50,383 nucleotides of DNA. Source: Deltaproteobacteria bacterium. Its GTDB lineage: Bacteria > Bdellovibrionota_C > UBA2361 > JANWWW01. Under the pieces are notes generated by a model that searched no databases, was not told the DNA's origin, and saw only the letters and a list, made by a program, of their open reading frames with translations. Both the position numbers and the translations under genes were made by a program. Shown piece after piece: positions 7,752 through 16,011 of this stretch. The stretch lies in contig JANWWW010000004.1 of assembly GCA_025055295.1 (NCBI GenBank), positions 1 through 50,383 on the forward strand, given 5' to 3'. The stretch's first letter is position 1. Each line of letters begins with the position of its first letter.

Positions 7752-8090
7752 TTAACACGAAATGTAGTTCTTCCTTTCAAACTTATTTTCCCCCGGCTTT
7801 AAAATGGAATTAATTAGCTCAACCGAGTCGTCCGCAATTAGGCCGGATAAAACATTAATCTTGTTAGCAATGCTACAAATTGTTTCAAAGCTTGTTGCTT
7901 CAACAATTTGGTTAGCGAGAGTTTTCTGCTTGTCTATGATTTTCATGTACTGATCAAGACGGGCAAAAACCCATGATGGAAGATCCTTCTGAGTGGTTAA
8001 AGACTGTCGGGCCAACAGAACTGATTTCTCAAGTTCCAGTAAAGAAAGCTGAAGCTCATGGAAAATTTTTTCTTTAAGCATTCTATTCAT
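7752..8090 (-). CDS. Small helical hypothetical protein
   Basis: This 112-residue protein appears all-helical with heptad-like Leu spacing in the first 30 residues (FHELQLSLLELEKSVLLA). It has no signal peptide, membrane segment or catalytic motif. It sits 20 bp upstream of mgtC on the same strand, and its start lies 148 bp from the divergent GlpD-like gene, leaving room for two promoters. The family is unknown; a link to MgtC is inference from position only. Confidence 0.65.
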   Translation of the reverse strand: MNRMLKEKIFHELQLSLLELEKSVLLARQSLTTQKDLPSWVFARLDQYMKIIDKQKTLANQIVEATSFETICSIANKINVLSGLIADDSVELINSILKPGENKFERKNYISC

Positions 8091-8238
8091 ACGTTATCGT
8101 TAAATTTCTCGGTTTGTATCAGAATACAAAATCTATGCCTAATTTGCCAGAAAAAAAAGGCATTAAAAGCGAGCTTTTTGCAGGCAAGCCTTCGGAAAGT
8201 GTTAAAATAACTTACTCTTGTGTAAAGATTTTTAACAA

Positions 8239-9165
8239 ATGATTCTGGTAGTTGGTGGCGGTTTTACGGGCGTTGGGGTTAGTCTTGCTTTAAAAGAAGC
8301 GGGTATTACAGACTTTTTGTTATTGGATCGAGAGCCGGAGATAATGACTCAAACATCATCGAATTCTTTTAGACTGGTGCATTCCGGAATAAGACACCTT
8401 CAAAATTTCAATGTTTTAGAGTATTTGCGCACAACCAAAGCCCTCAAAGAATTGTTATTTAGGTTTCATGAAATGATCATTCCTGTCAAAGTCGCAGTAC
8501 ACATTGAAAAAATGCCCCTATTTTTACGTTTTTTTCGACTTCTGAAAAACCCGGTTTTCGAAATCATTGAAGGCCGTTTCTTCAAAAAAAAAGGTTTCTA
8601 TTTATCTTGGAGGGATGGTTATTTGCTCGATCCTCAAGCACTAAAAACAACATTCACAGAAATTCTAAAGCCGAACTTAATGGTCCAGGAAGAAGTCGTT
8701 GAGGTTTGTCGGGACAGAGTGATCACATCGAAAAAATCCATAAAGTTTAAAAAGCTTGTGCTGGCGTGTTTCCCCTCCTTTATGAATAAACTAGCACCCG
8801 TTTTCGGTTGGAATATAATCACCGATTTGAAAGCTGTAGAAACAGGAATCTGTGTAGGATTTAGGAAACGAGGACGATACTTGTTTGCTGTTCAACGCCT
8901 CGAAGGATTGGCGTTTGGAACGTGGTACACCAAAAATAAACCGACCAAAGAAAATATTCACGAGAGTTGTCGCGACATAGAGGAGGTTTTTGGTATCACT
9001 TTTAAAAATTATGACTTGGAAATTGGAACCTTGCCAAGCGATCACACTGGTAATCCAATCCGGGTAACCAAAATCTTAAGAAACGACAATATTTGGGAAG
9101 TTTATCCGGCTAAATTCACAACTTTTCTCGTAACTGGTCGTTATGTTGCAAGTCAACTGCTTTGA
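8239..9165 (+). CDS. DAO-family FAD oxidoreductase, GlpD-like but short
   Basis: The N-terminus MILVVGGGFTGVGVSLAL is an FAD-binding GxGxxG fold. Next comes TSSNSFRLVHSGIRHL, closely parallel to the TSSRSSKLIHGGxRYL of glycerol-3-phosphate dehydrogenase GlpD. Near the end, VYPAKFTTFLVTG parallels the GGKLTT loop. At 308 residues it lacks the C-terminal cap of about 500-residue GlpD, so it is either a short DAO paralogue or a C-terminally shortened GlpD. Oxidation of glycerol-3-phosphate or a related 2-hydroxy or amino acid is plausible but unproven. Its 3' end overlaps the convergent mrpG by 50 bp. Confidence 0.7.
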   Translation: MILVVGGGFTGVGVSLALKEAGITDFLLLDREPEIMTQTSSNSFRLVHSGIRHLQNFNVLEYLRTTKALKELLFRFHEMIIPVKVAVHIEKMPLFLRFFRLLKNPVFEIIEGRFFKKKGFYLSWRDGYLLDPQALKTTFTEILKPNLMVQEEVVEVCRDRVITSKKSIKFKKLVLACFPSFMNKLAPVFGWNIITDLKAVETGICVGFRKRGRYLFAVQRLEGLAFGTWYTKNKPTKENIHESCRDIEEVFGITFKNYDLEIGTLPSDHTGNPIRVTKILRNDNIWEVYPAKFTTFLVTGRYVASQLL

Positions 9166-9436
9166 TGTTGGCACCTTGACTGCAAAATGTGCCGAGAATT
9201 GAACTAAGAAGAGGAGATGTCAAAAAGAGTAAAAAACAGCAAAAAAAACCAAAAAAAATTCTATCGGAGTAAAGTCCAGCGCCAATAAAGAAAAACACCA
9301 TACCAGCATTTGAAGCAAGAGAAAAACAGTGCGCTTTTTTCATAAGGTCTTTGTAAAAACCAACGCCTATTACCGCTATGACATTAAACATAAGTCCCAG
9401 CCCCATCAGAAAAAAAGAGACAATCTTGAAAGTCAT
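9116..9436 (-). CDS. mnhG: Mrp/Mnh cation antiporter subunit G
   Basis: This is the last subunit of a multi-subunit Na+(K+)/H+ antiporter in the inner membrane. The 106 residues have three hydrophobic helices. The loop FYKDLMKKAHCFSLASNAGM corresponds to the family's PDxxxRxHAxSxxxTLG. Identification leans on position, since it is seventh in an ABCDEFG-ordered set and its start overlaps the mnhF stop by 4 bp. Its end overlaps the convergent GlpD-like gene by 50 bp. Confidence 0.85.
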   Translation of the reverse strand: MTFKIVSFFLMGLGLMFNVIAVIGVGFYKDLMKKAHCFSLASNAGMVFFFIGAGLYSDRIFFGFFCCFLLFLTSPLLSSILGTFCSQGANIKAVDLQHNDQLREKL

Positions 9437-9687
9437 GATAACTCTTTATCAGATAAATCGTGCCAAACGATTAAGACGCTGCCTACAAAAGAAAGCAAAA
9501 CCGATACCAGAACAAAATCGAAAAGGTATTCAAGTTGATTTTCTATCCCTATCAATGTAAGGACGCTCACCGCGCTCAAAAAACACAGATCAAAATTAAT
9601 TGCTCTTTCTACAACAGAATCTGCTTTTGCAAAATTTATGAGAGCCAACACAAAACTAACAACACAAAGAGCCAAAAGTACGTTCAT
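9433..9687 (-). CDS. mnhF: Mrp/Mnh antiporter subunit F
   Basis: This 84-residue protein has three membrane helices, the normal size for MrpF. SVVERAINFDLCFLSAV matches the family's DRVxALDxxxxxxV element, and a conserved-position Asp (YLFDFVLVSVLLSF) sits in the last helix. It overlaps mnhE and mnhG by 4 bp each (ATGA-type), consistent with strict co-translation in the antiporter operon. Confidence 0.87.
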   Translation of the reverse strand: MNVLLALCVVSFVLALINFAKADSVVERAINFDLCFLSAVSVLTLIGIENQLEYLFDFVLVSVLLSFVGSVLIVWHDLSDKELS

Positions 9688-10004
9688 TTGATAACTGCCA
9701 AGAAATCCTCTAAAAACTCCGTGACATCCTCTTCATCTTCTTCGTCAAAAACGTGCACAAGTAAATGAGTTTCATCATAATTGACTGCGATCGTCCCCGG
9801 TGTAAATGAAATAAGAATACTGGCCAACCAATACGAGAAGTCCGTATGCTCAGACGAAAAATGATACATTATGAAACGAGGATTAACTTTTTTTTTGGTT
9901 ATTATCTTATAGGAAAGGTCTATGAAGCTTGCGAAATAACGGGGGACCCACTTAAAGGTAAAAAAAATTAGGAACCTGAATGTTTTAATAATGTAGTAAC
10001 GCAT
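9684..10004 (-). CDS. mnhE: Mrp/Mnh antiporter subunit E
   Basis: MrpE is a small subunit needed for assembly and activity of the antiporter. The 106 residues include N-terminal hydrophobic segments and the family signature WLASILISFTPGTIAVN (usually LANxITLTPGT). This is followed by a beta strand LLVHVFD. The tail is unusually acidic (DEEDEEDVTEFLEDF). Typical MrpE is about 160 residues with two N-terminal helices, so this is a short form. It overlaps mnhD by 20 bp and mnhF by 4 bp. Confidence 0.87.
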   Translation of the reverse strand: MRYYIIKTFRFLIFFTFKWVPRYFASFIDLSYKIITKKKVNPRFIMYHFSSEHTDFSYWLASILISFTPGTIAVNYDETHLLVHVFDEEDEEDVTEFLEDFLAVIK

Positions 10005-11220
10005 AACTTGTTCGAATTGTTAGCAAGATTGTGACCCCAAAAGCAAAAATTTTGTCTGTTAAGGAAAGTTTTTGATCTGTTTTCACGTTAGCCGCAAGAT
10101 TGACTATAAATGCTATAGCCGTAAGTTTATGAAAAACAAAGAAACTGAACAAAATTCCATTTAGTTGAGTATCGAAAAGAATCCACAAGGCGGCCAAAAA
10201 GAAACCGGAAACCGGAAAGCCGAGCCATCCCAACATTAAAAAAATACCTGTAAAGGTATGAATGTTTTTCTCTTTCAAAATAACATAAGTTAGAAAATAA
10301 GTAAAAACGGCGTCAAATGCCAAATAATACACCATCGGATTTAGGCGCGCTATCAGCGCCGCAAGCACTAAGAAACCGCTTTTTGAAATAGCAAAAAGAG
10401 CGAACGATCTTGAAAGATTTTTTTCAAAATAGCTTAGTAAAAATCCCGAAACCAACGATACTGAGGATAAAAAAATTCCCACGCCTTGCAATAGGATGAA
10501 ATTTTCGGCTTCAAGAAAGGAAAAAATTTTAGCCAGGGTATAGACACCCATTTTCGTTAAAATCGCAAAAAATAAAGGCAAGATATCAAGGTCAAACTTG
10601 TGGTAAGAGGCCCCAAGCCAGAAATGAAAAGGCACAAGACCAGCCTTAAGTCCCAGCGCGACAAAGATGAAAAATAAACCTATCTCAAGTTGGGGTAAAT
10701 AAGATATGTGTTCGGATACTTTAGACAAATTCAAGTAGCCCGTATGTTTGTATACCAGGGCAATACCCACAAGAAAAGTCAGACTCCCTATAAGACTCGC
10801 GATAGAATACTTGAATATCGCTTTTGGCGAATACTTGCCAAAGATTGGCATCACAAATGAACAAACCAACAGGATCTCGAACCAGACATAAATGTTAAAA
10901 AGGTCGTGCGATAAAAAAATACCTAATACCGACGCAAAAAGAAAAAGTGCTACGCTAGGTCGGGATTTACTTGAGAACAAAAAGTGAATAAATAACAATC
11001 CTACCGTAAAAATTAAATCTTTGTGGTTTTCAAGGATGCAAAGTTCGATCCCCAGGGCTTTGTTATACGCCCCAACTACTTCGCATGAACCTTCTTCAAC
11101 GAGAAACAGTCCAGCAAGACAAAGAATAACTCCCACCAAGCAAAGTCGTTTTTCCAATTTAGGAAAAAGCAGGGTCACCACTCCGAAAAGCATTAGTACA
11201 AGCGGAAGAGATACCAACAT
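9985..11220 (-). CDS. mnhD: Mrp/Mnh antiporter subunit D (NuoN/NuoM-like)
   Basis: MrpD is one of the two large proton-translocating subunits, homologous to NuoN/NuoM of complex I. The 411 residues form about 12-13 membrane helices. The key transmembrane Glu is in NIYVWFEILLVCSF. The key Lys is in GLKAGLVPFHFWL, the classic motif of this superfamily. It is shorter than the usual 490 or so residues, with a trimmed C-terminus. The start forms a TAATG junction with mnhC, and the end overlaps mnhE. Confidence 0.93.
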   Translation of the reverse strand: MLVSLPLVLMLFGVVTLLFPKLEKRLCLVGVILCLAGLFLVEEGSCEVVGAYNKALGIELCILENHKDLIFTVGLLFIHFLFSSKSRPSVALFLFASVLGIFLSHDLFNIYVWFEILLVCSFVMPIFGKYSPKAIFKYSIASLIGSLTFLVGIALVYKHTGYLNLSKVSEHISYLPQLEIGLFFIFVALGLKAGLVPFHFWLGASYHKFDLDILPLFFAILTKMGVYTLAKIFSFLEAENFILLQGVGIFLSSVSLVSGFLLSYFEKNLSRSFALFAISKSGFLVLAALIARLNPMVYYLAFDAVFTYFLTYVILKEKNIHTFTGIFLMLGWLGFPVSGFFLAALWILFDTQLNGILFSFFVFHKLTAIAFIVNLAANVKTDQKLSLTDKIFAFGVTILLTIRTSYALLHY

Positions 11221-11561
11221 TAATCTTCAAGGTCAATTAAGGCAGTGTCGTCGCATCTGCTGCGCTCTGTCGTTTTGCAAGCTATCCCAAACAAAAAACT
11301 CAGCATGCCAAAACCGATAACGATCGCTGTTAGTATTAGAGCTTGGGTTAGCGGGTCAGAAAACAAGTCTGAATTCGAAAAACTTTTGCCAATCGGGGCT
11401 AAGGATTTTGGTTGACTGGAAGCAAAAATAAACAAATTTACAGCAGTGCTAAGGATCGACAATCCTAAAAGGATTCTCATAACGCTTTCCTGAAGTATTA
11501 AATAACAACCAACTCCTGATAAACACCCAATTAAAACTGCTAGTGCAAATTTACCTTCCAT
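11220..11561 (-). CDS. mnhC: Mrp/Mnh antiporter subunit C (NuoK-like)
   Basis: This NuoK homologue has three membrane helices. Motifs are the helix-1 CLSGVGCYLILQESVMRILLG and the family signature DPLTQALILTAIVIGFG. The ORF track begins at TTG 11579, but ATG 11561 (113 residues) gives a typical MrpC N-terminus directly before helix 1 and an 11-bp overlap with mnhB. The C-terminal tail (SRCDDTALIDLED) is hydrophilic. It joins mnhD through a 1-bp TAATG overlap. Confidence 0.92.
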   Translation of the reverse strand: MEGKFALAVLIGCLSGVGCYLILQESVMRILLGLSILSTAVNLFIFASSQPKSLAPIGKSFSNSDLFSDPLTQALILTAIVIGFGMLSFLFGIACKTTERSRCDDTALIDLED

Positions 11562-11958
11562 AATGGATAAAATTGTCAAAAATTTTTGTTCCTGCTCCAG
11601 TAACCAAAAAAAATACTCCTAAGTCAAAAATGAATTCGCTTGTTAATATGAATTCTCCCAACTCGCAAATGGTTACTGACGAAAATAAACTGCCATTGAA
11701 AAAAAGTCCTAGGAACCCAGAACTAACAGATGTCAGGATACCTACAGGTATTAAAGATGTAAAATGAGGCAGTTTTGTTAGTCCCTTGCCGCCATAGGTT
11801 TCTTTGGTCAAACCAATTAAAAGATAAAGAACCGTTGCCAAAACTCCCGCAATAAAACCGCCTCCCGGATGGTGATGACCACGAAGCAAAAGAAAAATTA
11901 CCAGCAAAACGAAAACGTGCTTTAGAAGATAAATGCCTTCACCAAAAAGCCTATTCAT
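11551..11958 (-). CDS. mnhB: Mrp/Mnh antiporter subunit B
   Basis: MrpB is a four-helix membrane subunit. LLLRGHHHPGGGFIAGVLA matches the family's highly conserved GHxxPGGGFxGG loop. The ORF track starts at 11994, but ATG 11958 gives an ATGA overlap with the mnhA stop and the expected N-terminus MNRLFGEGIYLLKHV (135 residues). The MrpB-like DUF4040 part usually found in MrpA is kept in MrpA here. Confidence 0.93.
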   Translation of the reverse strand: MNRLFGEGIYLLKHVFVLLVIFLLLRGHHHPGGGFIAGVLATVLYLLIGLTKETYGGKGLTKLPHFTSLIPVGILTSVSSGFLGLFFNGSLFSSVTICELGEFILTSEFIFDLGVFFLVTGAGTKIFDNFIHYGR

Positions 11959-13985
11959 CTTGTCTTTAGCAGCAGACTTAAACCTAAAGCGCATAGACCC
12001 AGAACAGTTATCTCTCCAAGAGTGTCAAAGCCCCTAAAACCCACAACTATAGCATTGACAACATTTTCCGCTTTTAAAATTGGATAGGCGTAAGCCAAAT
12101 AATCTTCTTTAACCCGGCTTTCGGCTAGGTTTTGCTCGAGGCTTAAAATAAACATCATAGCTCCAAAAAGTGTCGCAACTATAAAACGTCCCGTTTGAAA
12201 TTTAATTTTGGGAACGATTTTAAACGGAGGAAGCTTGCTTAAGGATACAGCAATCAGCCCTAGCCAAAGCATATCAACGAAAAATGAGGTTAAAGCCAAG
12301 TCAGGGGCGCCATAGAGTAAAAATGCAAGGTTGCCGGCAAGGCTTAATAGCGCAACAGACAAGACAGTCATTAGTCTCGACTGAGATCTTACAACAAGGA
12401 AAGTGCCAACGGTAACGAGGGAAAGGAAGAGGCAAAGAGTAAGCGTTATCCGTAAAGTTAAGCCCTCTAAAAACAAGGAAGTTTTAACAATAGCGCCAAA
12501 GGTCAGTATCGAGACAAAAAAAAGCACAAGATAGTAGTTTAATTTCTGAGGCTGGAAAAATTTGTGAAAAATCACAAACAGCATTCGCATACACTTATTG
12601 ATGTGATCAAAATAGTATGGCGTCAGGTCGTAAGTTGGGTGAGATAATGCTAGCACGGAACCTCCCAAAAGGATAAAAATTTCCAAAAGTCTTGGCAAAT
12701 CGCCAAACTCCGTTGGTCTTTCGGGAGATAAGTTTAAAGACTGAAACTGCCCCAAAACCAACACAATCACTCCCACTAACAGACAGTTTGTTCCCAGGGT
12801 CGACACCCGTTCCGATTTCTTCGACACTAAACTAATAATCAGCCTCATTCCAAATCCGGTCAGAAAAAAAAGGCTGACTACATTCGAAAAGCCGGTTAAA
12901 AAAAATTTGCTCTGATCGAATAGATCCAAAACCAAGTTAGCTTTTACAACCTCCGTTATTGCCGGCTTTATTCCCAAAATCGTTATCAAAGGGATTAGGA
13001 TCAACATTTTCTCAAACCGCGAGAAAGCTTTGCCAAAATCGTCAACACTCACAAGCCGAGTTCTTATTAACATAATTCCAAACAAGGAGAATAAAACACA
13101 TTTGTAAAGGCCGTGATTAACCAAATAAAAACTGAAGCTGGCGTTGTCATTTGATCCCAGAAAATAGGCCATTAAACCTATCGATGACAAGGTCGTATAA
13201 GCCAAGGAAATTTTCAAATTGTTCGAGTAAAAAGCCTTGTAACTGTACAAAACAGCGGAAAGCGCTCCCAGCCATACCAAAGACTCCGAGAAGAAACTTT
13301 GGTAAACAAGGTTGGAGAAAAGAAATCCAATGTACAAGCCTAGTTTTACTAAAGTGGCTGAATGAAGGAAAGCACTAACAGGTGTTTCGGCGCACATTGC
13401 GGCAACCAACCAATATCCAAACGGAAAAATTGCGCTTTTGGCTACAACAGCAATAAGGAAGGCAAGTTGAGTTTGAAAATCAAGATTCCAAAAATCTTCT
13501 GAGTTTGAGAGGGATACAACGTCCGCTGTGGAGAAAATCTGATAAAGACGCAAAGAAAAGAAAATAAATGCCAAACCTGATATTACAGTTGAAAGAAGCA
13601 CAATCTTTGCGGAAACGATATTTTTTTCATGCCTCGAATATCTCACCAACAAATAAGAAAATATGTTTGTAAGCTCAAAAAAGAAAAGTAAGCTAAATAG
13701 ATTTGTCACCGCGAAAATAAAAAAGCAATTAAATGCAAAACACAGAAGAACAAAGTTGTTCAACCATGAGAAATTCTTTTTCTTATAATAAAAATGCGCA
13801 AAACTTGCCACGATCACGCAGCATAAGCCAAGAAGAAGCAAGAATGGCCTGTTTTTGTTCCAGACACTTATGTCAATCCAAAAATCTCCAAAACTTACAA
13901 GTTCGAAATAAAACTCTGAGGATAAGGATAAAATGGCTGAAGTTATTCCCAACAAAATAAAAATGATCGTTGTTACCAGTCTCAT
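11955..13985 (-). CDS. mnhA: Mrp/Mnh antiporter subunit A (NuoL-like with MbhD/E-type C-terminus)
   Basis: MrpA is the largest antiporter subunit, homologous to NuoL. The transmembrane Glu is in LFFFELTNIFSYLLV, the lysine in AVVAKSAIFPFGYWL, and a second lysine in NHGLYKCVLF. FLHSATLVKLGLYI is also typical. The C-terminus holds the fused MbhD/MbhE-like part: YGAPDLALTSFFVD and, at the very end, NAIVVGFRGFDTLGEITVLG. At 676 residues it is about 100 shorter than many MrpA proteins, but both ends are intact. The true start is ATG 13985, forming TGATG with the upstream gene; the ORF track begins one codon earlier at TTG. Confidence 0.94.
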   Translation of the reverse strand: MRLVTTIIFILLGITSAILSLSSEFYFELVSFGDFWIDISVWNKNRPFLLLLGLCCVIVASFAHFYYKKKNFSWLNNFVLLCFAFNCFFIFAVTNLFSLLFFFELTNIFSYLLVRYSRHEKNIVSAKIVLLSTVISGLAFIFFSLRLYQIFSTADVVSLSNSEDFWNLDFQTQLAFLIAVVAKSAIFPFGYWLVAAMCAETPVSAFLHSATLVKLGLYIGFLFSNLVYQSFFSESLVWLGALSAVLYSYKAFYSNNLKISLAYTTLSSIGLMAYFLGSNDNASFSFYLVNHGLYKCVLFSLFGIMLIRTRLVSVDDFGKAFSRFEKMLILIPLITILGIKPAITEVVKANLVLDLFDQSKFFLTGFSNVVSLFFLTGFGMRLIISLVSKKSERVSTLGTNCLLVGVIVLVLGQFQSLNLSPERPTEFGDLPRLLEIFILLGGSVLALSHPTYDLTPYYFDHINKCMRMLFVIFHKFFQPQKLNYYLVLFFVSILTFGAIVKTSLFLEGLTLRITLTLCLFLSLVTVGTFLVVRSQSRLMTVLSVALLSLAGNLAFLLYGAPDLALTSFFVDMLWLGLIAVSLSKLPPFKIVPKIKFQTGRFIVATLFGAMMFILSLEQNLAESRVKEDYLAYAYPILKAENVVNAIVVGFRGFDTLGEITVLGLCALGLSLLLKTR

Positions 13986-14620
13986 CAAGTTCTGAAAAGA
14001 AATATCAATACATCGCCCGGAATATCATTAAAGGATTCAACGCTTTTGCCGGTGAAAAAACCAAACGCAGAATTTATTATGCGTTGCTCAGTTTTACTCA
14101 AAGTTCCCTTGATTTTGATATATTCGAAGTTGAAGCGAGGCAAATTAATCTTTAGAATTTTCAGCAATTTTTCGAGATCATTTTTATTACAATCAGGTGG
14201 GAAACCAAGCCCTTTCCCTCCTAAAGTTACAAATACTTTATACTCCGTGTCAGTGAGGTCGTTTTGAGAGCAGTACTTGTACTGCAACTTTTTCAAAAGT
14301 TCGTCACAGGTGAAACTGAAATAACAAGTTTCGAGAACATCCAAGGGCGAGTTGCTTGAAGTCTCTTGAGCAAGTTTTTGCACCTGAGACCGAACATTGT
14401 CCAATGACTTACTATTCTTCATATACCATTCTGCTTTCAACAAAAGAATTTCAGCCTCTCTAAAGTTTCCTTTCTTGGCGGATTTTAAACTACCCTCAAG
14501 ATAATTTTTCGCCAAAAGGTCGTCAGTTAAATGAGTGTTTTTGTTTATATGGCAACTAATTGACACTAGAGCGATACCGAAAGCCAGAACAAAACTGAGA
14601 AAATGAGCAACAAAGTCCAA
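13985..14620 (-). CDS. Exported or lipoprotein-like hypothetical protein between ubiA and mnhA
   Basis: The ORF track opens at 14731. TTG 14620, preceded by AAAGG, instead gives a sensible signal sequence (FVAHFLSFVLAFGIALVSISC) that could end in an imperfect lipobox. The mature part starts with helices resembling a tetratricopeptide-type pair (SAKKGNFREAEILLLKAEWYMKN), followed by a Cys-containing segment and a C-terminal mixed region. Length is 211 residues from the chosen start. It overlaps the prenyltransferase by 55 bp and meets mnhA at TGATG. An anchored accessory protein of the antiporter or of prenyl metabolism is conceivable but not shown. Confidence 0.6.
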   Translation of the reverse strand: MDFVAHFLSFVLAFGIALVSISCHINKNTHLTDDLLAKNYLEGSLKSAKKGNFREAEILLLKAEWYMKNSKSLDNVRSQVQKLAQETSSNSPLDVLETCYFSFTCDELLKKLQYKYCSQNDLTDTEYKVFVTLGGKGLGFPPDCNKNDLEKLLKILKINLPRFNFEYIKIKGTLSKTEQRIINSAFGFFTGKSVESFNDIPGDVLIFLFRT

Positions 14621-15960
14621 TTTACCTTTGAGGTTATTAAAAAAACAACTGGGTCCTCTAAAGATTGACCCCTGCATACCTTTAACCAAATGGTAGCATA
14701 CCAATAAACAAGTAGAGGAAAAATCATCCACAAAAATTCAGGGCTTGAATAGAGGTTTTTTACCGCTTCCGAGTTAAGGTAAAGCAAGAATACCAACGTG
14801 CTCAATAATCCTGAAGCAAGACCAAACGTTTGTAAAAAGTGGATATCCGTTTCAAAGTACTTCCTGCCAATTGAATTACCCTGAATTATTAGTTCAGAAG
14901 CTCTCTTGACGCTGGCCAGGCTTAAAAAAGCAAAAATAAAAAATGTAACGAACCATCCTGTAATGGGTACGGAAACTAAAAAAGCGCCGGCAAAAAGTCT
15001 TATTATGTAAAGAAGCGTCAACGTGAAGATATCCAGAATTTCTAACTTTTTTAAGACCCTTGAATAAAGAATTGCGATTAATAAGTAAATCAACAAAAAA
15101 AGGGCCAAAACTGGAGAAAAGAGAAAGCTAATTGACATAGACGTCAGTATAAGTAAAAAAGCCAAAGCAACACCAAAGAAGCAAGATATCTGATTGCTAG
15201 CAAGGGGACGAAACTTCTTTTTTGAGTGTTGCCTGTCAACATGTATATCAAAAAGGTCGTTTAGAATGTAATTTCCAGAAGACATCAACCCAAAAAGCAC
15301 AAAAGCAAAAAAAAGGTTTGCAAGTGCCGTGATTGAGAATTCATGCGCTAGTATGGCAGGACAAAATAGCAAACCGTTTTTAAACCAGTGGGGGATCCTT
15401 AAAAGTTGATATACACTTGACACAAGAGGTGGCCTCGGGCTGAAAACAATTCCGTGGGGAAATTGATCTTTAAATTTTTGTATCAAACTAGGTCGCGCGT
15501 TTACCAAAATTGGGGTGCGAGCTGCCTCGAAAACATAAAAGTCAACGCTCGTGTTGCCTACATAATCAAATGTTTGATACAGCCGTTTCAGCACTTTTGT
15601 TTTTCTAAAGCCTTTTAAGTTAGTCGAGGTTGAACCGATTGCTTCATCAAAAATATCGCCTTTAAATACTTCCACGAATTCTTGCGGAGACGCCGATATT
15701 AATATTATTTTTCGACCTTTAGCTTTTTCTTGCCTTAAAAAATCGTAAAACTCACTCGGGTGATTATAAAAAAAACTTGACACGTCGACATTCCTCGCCA
15801 GATATTTTTTGAATGCCAGATTTCCGCCACATAGAAAAATGAAAATCGCCAAGATGGCTTTTAAAGGTTCAGACTTAAAAAGCTCGATCCACGCTTCTTC
15901 TGTTACGTCACCAAGTATGTATGTTCCATCTAAATCTACAGCCAAAACGGGAGTGTCCAT
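14566..15960 (-). CDS. HAD domain fused to UbiA-family prenyltransferase
   Basis: The 464-residue protein has two parts. The first is a HAD phosphatase-like domain (about 1-170) with motif I DLDGT at 9-13, motif II ISAS and a late YVGNTSVDF acidic motif. The second is a membrane UbiA prenyltransferase with the metal/diphosphate motif NDLFDIHVD at 234-242, followed by KKKFRPLA, and a second acidic segment EDPVVF. HAD-UbiA fusions of this type are often annotated as decaprenyl-phosphate phosphoribosyltransferase-like, which would place it in polyprenyl-phosphate sugar synthesis for the envelope. ORF-track start 16176 overlaps the divergent kinase; ATG 15960 is the natural start. It heads the nine-gene overlapping chain down to mnhG. 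Confidence 0.88.
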   Translation of the reverse strand: MDTPVLAVDLDGTYILGDVTEEAWIELFKSEPLKAILAIFIFLCGGNLAFKKYLARNVDVSSFFYNHPSEFYDFLRQEKAKGRKIILISASPQEFVEVFKGDIFDEAIGSTSTNLKGFRKTKVLKRLYQTFDYVGNTSVDFYVFEAARTPILVNARPSLIQKFKDQFPHGIVFSPRPPLVSSVYQLLRIPHWFKNGLLFCPAILAHEFSITALANLFFAFVLFGLMSSGNYILNDLFDIHVDRQHSKKKFRPLASNQISCFFGVALAFLLILTSMSISFLFSPVLALFLLIYLLIAILYSRVLKKLEILDIFTLTLLYIIRLFAGAFLVSVPITGWFVTFFIFAFLSLASVKRASELIIQGNSIGRKYFETDIHFLQTFGLASGLLSTLVFLLYLNSEAVKNLYSSPEFLWMIFPLLVYWYATIWLKVCRGQSLEDPVVFLITSKVNWTLLLIFSVLFWLSVSL

Positions 15961-16011
15961 GACGTAAAATATACCGTTAAAAAAAAGCTGGTTACAGCCG
16001 AATATCAAATC
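15961..16011. promoter_or_regulatory. 51-bp divergent region between ubiA chain and kinase
   Basis: Both starts face away from this 51-bp gap, so it should hold the promoter of the prenyltransferase-Mrp chain and at least part of that of the kinase. On the minus strand TATATT lies just before ATG 15960; on the plus strand TAAAAT lies at 15965-15970. No good -35 is visible for either. Confidence 0.4.
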
